A DNA stretch of 64,000 nt from Lysobacter capsici. Its GTDB lineage: Bacteria > Pseudomonadota > Gammaproteobacteria > Xanthomonadales > Xanthomonadaceae. The position numbers were made by a program, and so were the translations under genes. A model generated the notes under the pieces. The model ran no database searches. It was not told the origin of the DNA and was given only the letters and a program-made list of their open reading frames with translations. How positions within the stretch are numbered: position 1 is the first letter of the stretch; every line of letters begins with the position of its first letter. Where the stretch lies: positions 5,332,001 to 5,396,000 of the forward strand of contig NZ_CP094357.1 in the NCBI RefSeq assembly GCF_014779555.2. Direction: 5' to 3'. Shown here in pieces: positions 51,526 to 60,577 of the stretch.

Positions 51526-53925
51526 TCAGTCGGGATTCTTCCGCGCCCAGGTGGGCTCCTGGCTGGTGCCGAACTGGGTGCCGCCGACCAGGGCCAGCAA
51601 ACCCAGCGCGGTGGCCAGGATCAGAATCCACGGCCGCAGATACCAGGGCTGCGGATTGAGAATCTTCAGGCTGGCCGAATCCGCCGACCATCGCCCGCCC
51701 TGGCTGCGCGCCTGCACTTCGAACAGATGCTCTCCCCACGGCACCGACGTGTACACGATGCTGCGGTTCTGTCCCGCGTCCACCCAGTCGTGATCGAACC
51801 CGAGAAGACGAAAGCGGTAACGCGTTTCCCAAGGCCGGCTTAGGTTGATGGCGCTGTAGTGGATTTCCAGACTGCGCGCGAATGGCTGCAAGGTCAGCGA
51901 CGATCCGACGATCTTCTGGCCGCGTCCGGCGACCGCCACCTCCTCGATGTGCGGCTTGAGCGGCACCGGCTGGACATCGGCCAGAACCGCCGGATCGATC
52001 ACGGCGAATCCCTCCACCAGGGAAAACCACAGCCGGCCCCGCGTATCGCGGTGACAGGCGCTCGAATGGCCGCCGTTGATCTCGGCCGGGATCAATCCGT
52101 CGCTCGCGGTGTAGCCGACCGACTCGATCTGCGCCGCGTCCGCCCGCGGCGTCGGCAACAAGGTCACGCCGCGATTGCCGCCCAGCCACAGACGTCCCTG
52201 ACCGTCGGGCAGGATGCACGACACGGTATCGTCGAACAGGCCGTTCTGGCTGTCGTAACGGCGCACCCGACCGTTGTGGATGCGATTGAGTCCGCCGCCG
52301 TAGGTGCCCACCCACAGCGTGGCCGCGGCCCGGTCTTCGTACAGCGCGCGCGCGAAGCGCGAGGACAAACCTTCGCGAGGCGTCCACCGCTCGACCACTT
52401 GCTCATCGATCAAGCGCAACACACCGCGGTCGCCGACGAACCAGTGGCCGCCGCGCGCGGCCGCGACGACGTTGTTGATGCTCATGCCCTGCAAGGCCTC
52501 GATGCGGTGTTGCCCGGCAATGCGCCCTTGCGCGTCGATCGCGACCACGAAGGTTGAGCGCCCGGATGCGACGAGAAGGCGGCCGTCGCCGTACTGCCAG
52601 ACATTGATCGCTACGCCGGCCTCCCAGGCGCCGGCGCGCTGCGGCTTGCCGTCCACGACACGGATCAGGCGCCCCTGTGCCGTTCCCACCCAGAGCGCGC
52701 CCTTGCGATCCAGCGACAGGGTGGTGACGCATTCCTCGTCGGACGTTTGCAGGATCGGCTGCGGCAGCATCTCGCCGTCGCGGCGCCAATGCCGCAGTCC
52801 CGCGCACGCCGATCCGAGCCAGAGCCCTCCCTCGCCATCGGCGATCACCGCGCGGCCGGCCATGTTCACCCCCGCCCTGGGCGCGCGGATCAATTCGAAC
52901 AGCGACTTGCGCACGCGCAACAAACCCTTGCTGCCGCTGCCCATCCACAGATTGCCTTCGCCGTCGCGGGCCAGACTGGTCACGCCCTTGCCGAACAACT
53001 CGGGGATGTCGCGCCAGTCGCCGGCGTCGTCCTGCTGGGCCAGACGCCCCGTGGTGGTGGCCACCCACCAGCGACCCTCCGCGTCCTTCACCGCCGCCGC
53101 GGGATTCGCCACGCCCAGCGCTCGCCATTGCCCCTGCGCGGGATCCGGGCGATTCGGATCGCGATTCGCATCCGGATCGTAGCGATAGAGCGCGCGCTGC
53201 GTACCGACGAGCAAATCGCCGCCGTCGGTTTCCAGCACACGCACTCTGACGGCGCCATCGGGCAACGCGATGCGCCGAAGCTGTCCATCGGTCAGGACGA
53301 AAAGACCGTCATCGCCGCCCGCATACAGACGCCCTCGCCCATCGCGCGCCAGGTGCGAATGGCCCGCGCTTGCATAATCGATCCAGGTCTCGCGTTGATG
53401 CACCGGATCCAGACTGAGCAAGCCGATGCCGGTGGCGACCCACACGGTCCGGTCCGGCGCCTGCAGAATGTCGTTGACCTGACAGGTTCCGCCGCAGACC
53501 GGCAAGTGATGGAACCCGTCCTGCCGATAGACGCTCAAGCCGGCGTCCTGCGTACCGATCCAGAGCCAGCGCCGGTCGTCCTCATGCAGGGTCAGGATGC
53601 GATCGCTGGCGGGCCCGGCCTGCGGCTGCTCCTGCACCCGCGGCGGCTCCTGCGACGAGTTGCTTCTGAATACCTTGAAGCTCAGGCCGTCGAAACGCGC
53701 CAGTCCGCCGAAGGTGCCGATCCACAGATAGCCGTCGCGGGCCTGGACCACGGCGTTGACGCCCGATTGCGGAAGACCATCGTCGCCGGTGAACACGCGC
53801 AAGCCCACCTGATGTTCGGGCTGCAGCCTGGTCGGCGTCGATGCCGACGCCACGCCGGCCAGCACGAACACCGCGGCGGCCAGGCACAGCGACCGCGACC
53901 GCGACCAGATCTCGATGAACCTCAC
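51526..53925 (-). CDS. Propeller/Y_Y_Y sensor protein without an output domain
   Basis: A 799-residue protein. It has an N-terminal hydrophobic helix (LCLAAAVFVLAGVASASTPT), then two seven-bladed propellers made of Reg_prop repeats such as LPQSGVNAVVQARDGYLWIG, TFGGLARFDG and GVTSLARDGEGNLWMGSGSK. A Y_Y_Y domain follows (FARSLEIHYSAINLSRPWET, RYRFRLLGFDHDW, WGEHLFEVQAR), and then one membrane helix (YLRPWILILATALGLLALVG). The protein ends only about 20 residues after that helix, whereas relatives continue into GGDEF or histidine kinase domains. It therefore needs a partner for output. GTG 53925 has GGAG ten bases upstream. The gene lies 48 bases downstream of the response regulator gene. Confidence 0.88.
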   Translation of the reverse strand: MRFIEIWSRSRSLCLAAAVFVLAGVASASTPTRLQPEHQVGLRVFTGDDGLPQSGVNAVVQARDGYLWIGTFGGLARFDGLSFKVFRSNSSQEPPRVQEQPQAGPASDRILTLHEDDRRWLWIGTQDAGLSVYRQDGFHHLPVCGGTCQVNDILQAPDRTVWVATGIGLLSLDPVHQRETWIDYASAGHSHLARDGRGRLYAGGDDGLFVLTDGQLRRIALPDGAVRVRVLETDGGDLLVGTQRALYRYDPDANRDPNRPDPAQGQWRALGVANPAAAVKDAEGRWWVATTTGRLAQQDDAGDWRDIPELFGKGVTSLARDGEGNLWMGSGSKGLLRVRKSLFELIRAPRAGVNMAGRAVIADGEGGLWLGSACAGLRHWRRDGEMLPQPILQTSDEECVTTLSLDRKGALWVGTAQGRLIRVVDGKPQRAGAWEAGVAINVWQYGDGRLLVASGRSTFVVAIDAQGRIAGQHRIEALQGMSINNVVAAARGGHWFVGDRGVLRLIDEQVVERWTPREGLSSRFARALYEDRAAATLWVGTYGGGLNRIHNGRVRRYDSQNGLFDDTVSCILPDGQGRLWLGGNRGVTLLPTPRADAAQIESVGYTASDGLIPAEINGGHSSACHRDTRGRLWFSLVEGFAVIDPAVLADVQPVPLKPHIEEVAVAGRGQKIVGSSLTLQPFARSLEIHYSAINLSRPWETRYRFRLLGFDHDWVDAGQNRSIVYTSVPWGEHLFEVQARSQGGRWSADSASLKILNPQPWYLRPWILILATALGLLALVGGTQFGTSQEPTWARKNPD

Positions 53926-53973
53926 GCCGCTGCTTCTCCAACGCCAACGCCAACGCGATACCGACGCGATCGA

Positions 53974-54690
53974 CTACCAGTTGAGTACGTAACCGATGCC
54001 GCGCACCGCGCGCAGGGGAAGTTCCTCTTCCGCCAGGCGCTGACACTTCTTGCGCAGACGGTGGACCAGCATCTCCAGCCGATGCGGGTCGAAGTCGTAG
54101 GCGTTCTTGACCAGACGCGCGATCAAGGTCTCGCGCTGCACCGGAACGCCGGCCGCCGCCGCCAGCATGGCCATGACCTGCCGCTCGGCGAGGTTCATCT
54201 CGATCTCGACACCGCTCGGCGCCAGGATGCACCAGCCCCGCTCGTCCAGGCGCCACTGACTGCGCGTTTGCACCGGATTCGTCTCCGGCACGACCCATCG
54301 CGCCAGATTGTGCAAAGTGGTCACCACCTCTTCCATATCCACCGGCTTGGGCAGATAGGCGTCCGCGCCGGCGCGCAACCCACGCATGCGGTCGGAGCCC
54401 GAATCGTATCCGGTCAACATGACGATGCCCACGCGCGCGGACAGCCGGCGCAGATGCGCGGCGATGCTGAAACCGTCTTCGTCCGGCAGTCCGACGTCGA
54501 GCAGCACCAGGTCGTAGGCGCGAAGCGTCATCGACCGGTACAGCTCCAGCGCGCCCGCCATGCCGACGACATGGAATCCCGAATGGGCCAACACCGGCAA
54601 CAGAACGTCTTCGCGGAACGTCCGATCGTCTTCCACCACCGCTAGCGTGGGCTGCCGGCGCGCGGCGCCCATCAAGCGAGCGTCCATCAT
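53974..54690 (-). CDS. OmpR-family response regulator
   Basis: A 238-residue regulator. The receiver domain shows the acidic pair in LAVVEDDRTFREDVLLPVLA (Asp21-Asp22), phosphoacceptor Asp65 in YDLVLLDVGLPDEDGFSIAA, Thr93 in IVMLTG and Lys115 in AYLPKPVDMEEV. A winged helix occupies about 140-238 (MNLAERQVMAMLAAAAGVPV, RLEMLVHRLRKKCQ, LRAVRGIGYVLNW). Two adjacent ATGs (54690 and 54687) follow GGGGGAAATA. It leads the operon with the propeller sensor. The nearby histidine kinase is the obvious phosphodonor candidate. Confidence 0.92.
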   Translation of the reverse strand: MMDARLMGAARRQPTLAVVEDDRTFREDVLLPVLAHSGFHVVGMAGALELYRSMTLRAYDLVLLDVGLPDEDGFSIAAHLRRLSARVGIVMLTGYDSGSDRMRGLRAGADAYLPKPVDMEEVVTTLHNLARWVVPETNPVQTRSQWRLDERGWCILAPSGVEIEMNLAERQVMAMLAAAAGVPVQRETLIARLVKNAYDFDPHRLEMLVHRLRKKCQRLAEEELPLRAVRGIGYVLNW

Positions 54691-55089
54691 TATTTCCCCC
54701 AAGGAAACCAGAACCCGCTTTGCGGAAACACGCGAGTGCCTGTTCCGCCTACCACGCACGATCAAAGTAGCATCGCGTTCTTCGACAGCGCGATGACGAA
54801 CCCGCTTTCGTGATCGATATCACAACGCCCGATCGGTCCGCCGATGCATGCCGACGCAGCGACAGCGAACAGATAGTTGCGGGGCAAATCGATCGCGTGG
54901 GACGTGACGAGTTGGCGGGCGAGTTCCCCCATGCGCTTGCGGACATGACGAGAACTCGGCGACGCGACGCTCGGTGTTCCACCCGCTTGCAGGAGGTATA
55001 TCGCCGGCCGGGGCGGGGCTGGCGGCGCACGATCATCGCCGGGCCGATACGAAGATAGCCGCGATGCCGTCGTGCGCGCCTGTCGCGGA

Positions 55090-56058
55090 CTATCGCCTCG
55101 AGCCTGACGGCGCCCGCCGCTTCTTCACCACGCCCTCGGAGCGCGCGACTTCGTCTTGTCCGGGCGGGCCACCCGCGCAGGTCAGCGCCACGAAATTTTT
55201 CGTCTGCGCCGACTCCTGGTCGAGCAGATGCGCCAGCGCCAGACGCGCGATCGGCTGCAGGCCGGCGATATCGCGATAGACGATGCCGGGCAGCGCGAAC
55301 CGGCGCATCGCCTCGGGCACGATCGACACGCCCAGTTCGGCCGCGACCAAGGCCAGCGAGGAGGCGAGTTGCGGCGCGTGCTGGCCCAGGCGCGGTTCGA
55401 ATCCGGCATGACGGCAGGCGCCGACGATGGCGTCGTGCAGGGTCGGGCCGACGGTGCGCGGGGTCAGGATCAATGCATCCTCGCGCAGCTCGATCAGGCG
55501 GATCGATTTGCGCCGGCTGTCGCGCGCGGCCGGGTGCGCGCTCGGAAGCGCGGCGATCATCGCCTCGTCGAGCAACGGATACAGACGCATGTCGCCGTTC
55601 TCGGAACCGTCGGGGCGCAGGAACGCCAGATCCAGCGAACCATCGCGCAGCTTCGCCGACAGGTGCGCGCTGTTGCCTTCCTCCAAGGTGAGTTCGACAT
55701 CGGGATAGCGGCGGCGGAAATCGCGGATCGCCCCGGTCGTCAGCGGCGCGAGGATCGCCGATGAGGTGAAGCCCAGCCGCAGCGCGCCGGTCTCGCCGCG
55801 CGCGGCGCGCTGGGCCTGACGCACCGCCGCGCTGGCTTGCTCGGGCAGCGTGCGCACGCGTTCGAGAAAGGCGCGGCCCGCGTCGGTGAGTTCGGCGCCA
55901 TGCGGTACGCGGTGGAACAGGCGCGCGCCGATCTGGGTTTCCAGGTCGCGGATCTGCTGGCTCAACGGCGGCTGGCCGATGCCGAGGCGTTCGGCGGCGC
56001 GGGTGAAGTTGCGCTCTTCGGCGACGGCCAGGAAATAGCGGATATGGCGCAGTTCCAT
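55090..56058 (-). CDS. LysR family transcriptional regulator
   Basis: A 322-residue regulator. The N-terminus MELRHIRYFLAVAEERNFTR and the helix-turn-helix (AAERLGIGQPPLSQQIRDLE, LFHRVPHGAELTDAG) are typical of the BenM/CatM-like group. The effector domain begins GALRLGFTSSAILAPLTTGA and contains LDLAFLRPDGSEN. GGAG lies six bases before the ATG at 56058; a TTG four codons upstream is less likely. It is divergent to an MFS exporter 76 bases away and probably regulates it. Confidence 0.9.
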   Translation of the reverse strand: MELRHIRYFLAVAEERNFTRAAERLGIGQPPLSQQIRDLETQIGARLFHRVPHGAELTDAGRAFLERVRTLPEQASAAVRQAQRAARGETGALRLGFTSSAILAPLTTGAIRDFRRRYPDVELTLEEGNSAHLSAKLRDGSLDLAFLRPDGSENGDMRLYPLLDEAMIAALPSAHPAARDSRRKSIRLIELREDALILTPRTVGPTLHDAIVGACRHAGFEPRLGQHAPQLASSLALVAAELGVSIVPEAMRRFALPGIVYRDIAGLQPIARLALAHLLDQESAQTKNFVALTCAGGPPGQDEVARSEGVVKKRRAPSGSRR

Positions 56059-56060
56059 CG

Positions 56061-56077
56061 ATATCTCCAAAACATAT
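56061..56077. promoter_or_regulatory. Candidate LysR operator (T-N11-A dyad)
   Basis: The sequence ATATCTCCAAAACATAT in the short divergent gap is an interrupted dyad (ATAT...ATAT) that satisfies the T-N11-A LysR consensus twice. It overlaps the ribosome site of the LysR gene, as expected for autoregulation. Evidence is from sequence only. Confidence 0.35.
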
Positions 56078-56134
56078 GGAGCAGGTAGGTTTCATATATT
56101 GGACGAATGAAGCACCCGGCGCCATTCTGGCCGC

Positions 56135-57370
56135 ATGAGTACGACACCTCTTCCGCTATCGGCCCTCGCCGCGCCGATCGAACGCGGCACCGCGGCCTAT
56201 CGCCGCGCCAATTTCGCCCTGTTCCTCGCCGGCTGTTCGACCTTCTCGCTGCTGTACTGCGTGCAGCCGCTGCTGCCGGAGTTCGCGCGCGATTTCGGTC
56301 TCGCCCCGGCGGTCAGTTCGCTCGCGCTGTCGCTGACCACCGCGGCGCTGGCGCTGGCGATCTTCATCGCCGGCGCGCTGTCGCAGCAGGTGTCGCGCCG
56401 GCGCCTGATGTTCGCTTCGATGGCGCTGGCCGCGGCCTGCAACCTGCTCGCCGCGATCGCGCCGGACTGGACCTCGCTGTTGCTGGCGCGAACGATCGAA
56501 GGCGCTATGCTCGGCGGCGTGCCGGCGGTGGCGATGGCCTATCTGGCCGAGGAAATGGACCCGCGCCATCTGAGCGGCGCGATGGGTCTGTGCGTGGCCG
56601 GCACCGCGTTCGGCGGGATGATGGGACGCGTCGGCATGGGCGTGCTGGTCGAGATCGGTTCCTGGCGTTCGGCGATGGCGGCGATCGGCGCGTTCGGGCT
56701 GATCGCGGCGATCGGCTTCGCCGCGCTGTTGCCGCCGTCGCGCCGTTTCGCGCCGCGCCGCGGTTTCGTCGCGCGCCATCACCTCGACGCCTGGCGCGCG
56801 CATCTGGCGCATCCGGGCCTGCTGCGTCTGTTCGCGATCGGCTTCGTGCTGACCAGCGTGTTCGTGGCGCTGTTCAACTATGTCGGTTTTCGCCTCGCCG
56901 GCGCGCCCTACGAGCTGGGGCCGGCGGGGATCAGCCTGATCTTTCTGGCCTATGTGTTCGGCATGTTCTCCTCGCCGTTCGGCGGCCGCCTGGCCGATCG
57001 CTTCGGCGGACGCGCGCCGCTGATCGGCGGCATCGCGATCATGACCGCCGGCGCCGTGGTCACGCTGGCCGCTTCGCTGCCGCTGATCGTGCTCGGCATC
57101 TGCCTGATCACGGTCGGCTTCTTCGTCGCCCATTCGGTCGCCAGCGCCTGGGTCGGACGGCTCGCGCGCGCCGACAAAGGCCACGCCTCGTCGCTGTATC
57201 TGTTGTTCTACTACTTCGGTTCCAGCGTGACCGGCGTGATCGGCGGCTGGGCCTGGCAGCACGGCGGCTGGAGCGGCGAGGTCGCATTGACCGCGAGCCT
57301 GGCGCTGGCGGGTATCGTGTTGGCGATCCGGATCGAAGACCCTCGCCAGCCAGACAGGAGCGATGCGTGA
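56135..57370 (+). CDS. MFS exporter (YnfM-like, DHA1)
   Basis: A 411-residue protein with 12 predicted helices. The first region (YRRANFALFLAGCSTFSLLY followed by CVQPLLPEFARDFGLAPAVS) is characteristic of the YnfM branch. Motif A-like SQQVSRRRLMFASMALAAAC and ARTIEGAMLGGVPAVAMAYL follow. The product likely expels a small molecule by proton antiport. It is divergent from a LysR gene, and its stop codon overlaps the GTG start of the following hydrolase gene, so pump and hydrolase are made together. Confidence 0.9.
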   Translation: MSTTPLPLSALAAPIERGTAAYRRANFALFLAGCSTFSLLYCVQPLLPEFARDFGLAPAVSSLALSLTTAALALAIFIAGALSQQVSRRRLMFASMALAAACNLLAAIAPDWTSLLLARTIEGAMLGGVPAVAMAYLAEEMDPRHLSGAMGLCVAGTAFGGMMGRVGMGVLVEIGSWRSAMAAIGAFGLIAAIGFAALLPPSRRFAPRRGFVARHHLDAWRAHLAHPGLLRLFAIGFVLTSVFVALFNYVGFRLAGAPYELGPAGISLIFLAYVFGMFSSPFGGRLADRFGGRAPLIGGIAIMTAGAVVTLAASLPLIVLGICLITVGFFVAHSVASAWVGRLARADKGHASSLYLLFYYFGSSVTGVIGGWAWQHGGWSGEVALTASLALAGIVLAIRIEDPRQPDRSDA

Positions 57371-58065
57371 CCGACAAACAGCCGCTGCTGTTGCTGCCCG
57401 GCCTGCTGTGCGACGAACGCCTGTGGCGCGATCAAGCGCGCGATCTGGCCGATATCGCCGCGCCGACCATCGCCGATCTGAGCCTGGACGACAGCGTGGC
57501 GGGCATGGCGGCGCGGGTGCTGGCCGACGCACCGCCGCGGTTCGCCTTGGCCGGATTGTCGATGGGCGGCTATGTGGCGTTCGAAATCCTGCGCCAGCAA
57601 CCCGAGCGCGTGTCGCGGCTGGCCCTGCTCGACACCAGCGCCGCACCGGACTCGCCGGCGCGCGCCGAGCAACGACGCGCCGGCCTGCGGCTGCTCGAAC
57701 GCGGCCGCTTCGCCGGCGTCACGCAACAATTGCTGCCGACGCTGGTGCATCCGCGCCATGTGCATTCGGCCGTCGGCGCGGAAGTGCGGGCGATGGCGCA
57801 GCGGGTCGGCGCGCAGGCCTACCGGCGCCAGCAGACGGCGATTGCGCAACGGCCCGATTCGCGAGCGCTGCTGGCCTCGATCGCGGTACCGACCCTGATC
57901 GTGGTCGGCGAAGACGACGTGCTCACCCCGCCCGCGGCGGCCGAGGAGATCCAGCGCGGTATCGCCGGCGCGGTGCTCGCGCGAATACCCGACTGCGGCC
58001 ATCTACCGACGATGGAAGATCCGCCGCGAACCAATCGCCTGCTGCGGCAATGGTTGACGGGGTGA
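57367..58065 (+). CDS. Alpha/beta hydrolase
   Basis: A 232-residue cytoplasmic enzyme of the alpha/beta-hydrolase fold. The oxyanion start is LLLLPGLLCDERLWRDQ, the nucleophile elbow FALAGLSMGGYVAFEIL (Gly-Leu-Ser-Met-Gly), the acid IVVGEDDVLTPPAAAEE, and the catalytic His lies in IPDCGHLPTMEDP. It resembles carboxylesterases of the BioH/MhpC type. Substrate unknown. The start is GTG, overlapping the MFS stop (GTGA). Possibly it modifies the compound exported by the coupled pump. Confidence 0.88.
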   Translation: MTDKQPLLLLPGLLCDERLWRDQARDLADIAAPTIADLSLDDSVAGMAARVLADAPPRFALAGLSMGGYVAFEILRQQPERVSRLALLDTSAAPDSPARAEQRRAGLRLLERGRFAGVTQQLLPTLVHPRHVHSAVGAEVRAMAQRVGAQAYRRQQTAIAQRPDSRALLASIAVPTLIVVGEDDVLTPPAAAEEIQRGIAGAVLARIPDCGHLPTMEDPPRTNRLLRQWLTG

Positions 58066-58120
58066 TTGCGGCGCGCCGCCTTCGTACTATCCGACTTCGA
58101 CGATCGACTGGAGCAAGGCG

Positions 58121-58588
58121 ATGAACGCGGTGGATTTCGACAAGACCGATCTGGATGCGCTGCGGCGACTCAACCGCCTGCGCAGCGAACCCGCAAGCGA
58201 GACGTCGCAGGCGCTCGAACGCCATTTCGCCGAGCGTTACCAGGCCGATCGCCGTTTCGCCGTCTACGGCACGTTGGCGCCCGGCAAGCCGAACCATCAC
58301 CACCTCAGCGATCTCGACGGCACCTGGACGCCGGGACACTACGTCACCGGCCGGCTGGAGCAGTCGGGATGGGGCGCCGACATGGGCTATCCGGCCTTGC
58401 GCTGGTCCGAATCGGGCGAGGCGATCGAGGTGCAGTTATTCGCCTGCGACGAATTGCCCAGGCATTGGGCGCGACTGGATGCGTTCGAAGGCGACGAGTA
58501 CCTGCGCATCCTGGTACCGGTGTATGCGCCGGACGGATCGGTGACGGTGGCCAATGTGTATGCGGCCAGGCCCGATCGGCAGGCGTGA
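58121..58588 (+). CDS. Gamma-glutamylcyclotransferase-like (AIG2) protein
   Basis: A 155-residue cytoplasmic protein. After a 45-residue helical lead, the AIG2-fold signature FAVYGTLAPGKPNHHHL begins at about residue 47. WTPGHYVTGRLEQSGWGADM and YPALRWSESGE follow, and the catalytic-type Glu lies in LPRHWARLDAFEGDEYLRIL. Such enzymes cyclise gamma-glutamyl amines or act on related amides. The substrate is not predictable. It is read in the same direction 55 bases after the hydrolase gene. Confidence 0.85.
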   Translation: MNAVDFDKTDLDALRRLNRLRSEPASETSQALERHFAERYQADRRFAVYGTLAPGKPNHHHLSDLDGTWTPGHYVTGRLEQSGWGADMGYPALRWSESGEAIEVQLFACDELPRHWARLDAFEGDEYLRILVPVYAPDGSVTVANVYAARPDRQA

Positions 58589-58663
58589 TCGCCGCCGCGA
58601 TGCTCGGCTGTCGTCGCGCTGCCACGGCATAATGACTCGATCGCATCGCGCATCGAAACGCCC

Positions 58664-59341
58664 ATGCCACGGTTGAACCAGCTTCGCGTCTATCCCAGTT
58701 CCGACGCGGCGGATCATGCAACGACCTATCCGGACTTGCATCTTCGCGCCAGCACGCATCACGTGGCCGAGATGTTCATGAGCATGCTCGCACCTGGCTA
58801 CACGCTCGATGGGGCCGGACTGGTGACGATCAGCTGCGGTGCGCGCGGCCCGTCCCCCGAATATTCTCAAGTCCTGGGTTGCACCGAAGTCTTCGCCGAG
58901 CGTTTCGACTTCGCCGTCTACCAGGCGCTCGATCACGGGCCGCGCCAGGAAATGATCCTGGCCCTGATCGAGCACACGTTGTCGGACATCGCCGCGCGCG
59001 TCGGCGCCGACCCTGCCCCGATTCGCGAATGCGCCGGCATGGTGCGCAAGCACGGCTTCGTCCTGGAACAGGAGCAACCCAAGCTGTCGCGCTGCCTGCC
59101 CGGCCGGCGCGGATGGATACGGGTGTATCGCCGCCTCGGCGCTGGGTTCTGCGAAATGTGGCTGGTCAAGTCGTTCGACCCGACCGGCGCCGTCGTTCAT
59201 GAAGCGCTGATGCGCGAGCCGGCGCCACTGGACCTTCGCCAACATTTCTTCCGCTCGCAGTTGCGCGACGAAGTTTTCCTGGTCGAGGACCGCTTCGCGA
59301 AAACCGTGTTTTCGTTGCCGCTGCCCGCTGTTCGCGCGTAA
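58664..59341 (+). CDS. Cytoplasmic protein of unknown function, possible suppressor-of-fused-like or immunity protein
   Basis: A 225-residue protein without signal or membrane segments. Distinct segments are ISCGARGPSPEYSQVLGCTE, FDFAVYQALDHGPRQEMILA and GWIRVYRRLGAGFCEMWLVK. The mix of short strands and helices and the absence of catalytic motifs recall small immunity-type proteins, but no family is certain. It is flanked by unrelated genes in the same direction. Start ATG 58664 is the first in the frame; no strong ribosome site is seen. Confidence 0.65.
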   Translation: MPRLNQLRVYPSSDAADHATTYPDLHLRASTHHVAEMFMSMLAPGYTLDGAGLVTISCGARGPSPEYSQVLGCTEVFAERFDFAVYQALDHGPRQEMILALIEHTLSDIAARVGADPAPIRECAGMVRKHGFVLEQEQPKLSRCLPGRRGWIRVYRRLGAGFCEMWLVKSFDPTGAVVHEALMREPAPLDLRQHFFRSQLRDEVFLVEDRFAKTVFSLPLPAVRA

Positions 59342-59450
59342 CCGGCTTCGCCTTGTTGGTCGACATCGCCGCGTATAAGCTCGCCACGCCACGCTACGAC
59401 GCCGGGCATCGACGAAGACCACCGCATCCCTCTCCCCTTGAGAGCATCCT

Positions 59451-60410
59451 ATGACTCGCACCCCTGTCTCCGCCCTGACCGCCGCGCTCGTCGCCGGCGC
59501 GCTGCTGAGCGCATGTTCGCAACCCGATTCCGCCGCGACGAACACGCCTGCGGCGAATACGCCGGCTCCGACCGCGACCGCCGCGCCGCAACCGGCGAAC
59601 GCCGATGTGTTGCGCTTCAAAATCGGCGCGCTCGACGCGGTCGCGCTGAAAGACGGCGACATCGACGCCGCCAACGACGGCAAGACCTTCGCCATCGGCC
59701 AGCCGGCCGATGCGGTCAACGCGCTGCTGACCGCCGCGGGCCAACCCACGGACACCTTGCATCTGAGCATTCAACCGCTGCTGGTGCGCAGCGGCGCGCA
59801 GGTGCTCCTGTTCGACACCGGCGCGGCGGATGCGTCGTTCGCGCGCGCCGGACGCCTGCCGGCGTCGCTGCGCGCGGCCGGCGTCGAGCCCTCCCAGGTC
59901 ACCGACATTTTCCTGTCGCACCACCATCCCGATCATGTCGGCGGCCTGCTCGGCAAGGACGGCGCGCTCGCTTTCCCCAATGCCAAGATCCATCTGTCGG
60001 CGCCCGAATGGGAGGCGATGAAGAAAGACGACGGATCCGCCAAGCTGGTCGCCGCGATCGCGCCGAAGGTCGAAACCTTCCAGCCCGGCGCGGCGATCGT
60101 TCCCGGCGTGGTGACCGCGGTGGCCGTCGACGGACATACGCCGGGCCACAGCGCCTACGAGATCGCCTCGGGCGATCAGCGCCTGCTCTACATCGGCGAC
60201 ACCGCGCATCACTTCGTGATCTCGGTGCAGCGCCCGGAGTGGACCGTGCAGTACGACCAGAACGCAGCGCTGGCCCAGACCAGCCGGCGCGCGCTGATGC
60301 AACGCGCCGCCGACGGCAATCTGCGCATCTACGCCGTGCATTTCCCGTTCCCCGGCCTGGGCCGGTTCAAGGCCCAGGGCGACAGCTTCGTGTGGGAACC
60401 CGAACGCTGA
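59451..60410 (+). CDS. MBL-fold metallo-hydrolase lipoprotein
   Basis: A 319-residue lipoprotein (lipobox LLSAC, Cys22). A Thr/Ala/Pro-rich spacer precedes the catalytic domain. The metal-binding motif is FLSHHHPDHVGGLLGKDGAL (HxHxDH near residues 157-162), with later ligands in VAVDGHTPGHSAYEI (His) and LLYIGDTAHHFVI (Asp), and a final His in IYAVHFPFPGLG. This is the lactonase/hydrolase branch of metallo-beta-lactamase-fold enzymes. Substrates may include lactones (quorum quenching) or other esters in the periplasm. A hairpin follows the stop codon. Confidence 0.9.
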   Translation: MTRTPVSALTAALVAGALLSACSQPDSAATNTPAANTPAPTATAAPQPANADVLRFKIGALDAVALKDGDIDAANDGKTFAIGQPADAVNALLTAAGQPTDTLHLSIQPLLVRSGAQVLLFDTGAADASFARAGRLPASLRAAGVEPSQVTDIFLSHHHPDHVGGLLGKDGALAFPNAKIHLSAPEWEAMKKDDGSAKLVAAIAPKVETFQPGAAIVPGVVTAVAVDGHTPGHSAYEIASGDQRLLYIGDTAHHFVISVQRPEWTVQYDQNAALAQTSRRALMQRAADGNLRIYAVHFPFPGLGRFKAQGDSFVWEPER

Positions 60411-60442
60411 TCGGCAACGAAGCGTTGGGCATATGAGCCGAT

Positions 60443-60474
60443 GCGAGCGGACTTCGATCGCGAAGCCCGCTCGC
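60443..60474 (+). terminator. Terminator-like hairpin after the MBL gene
   Basis: A 14-bp stem (60443-60456 with 60461-60474) with one A-C mismatch around ATCG. It lies 33 bases after the MBL stop, followed by TGTCCGC, and separates this gene from the Dyp-cbpA-cbpM operon. There is no U-run. Confidence 0.5.
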
Positions 60475-60577
60475 TGTCCGCAGAGGCCATCGGGGATTCC
60501 GGCCCGTGCGCAAGCCACGCTTGGACTTGCAACGCCGCGGCGTTAAGTTAAAGCAGGCCTGCCCCCAGGAGTCATCG

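Noticed and set aside
51526-51600. Possible frameshift that removed a kinase or GGDEF domain from the propeller sensor
   Set aside because: The downstream DNA on the same strand encodes the opposing histidine kinase. No GGDEF or HisKA remnant was recognised in the other minus-strand frames, so a simple recent frameshift is not supported.
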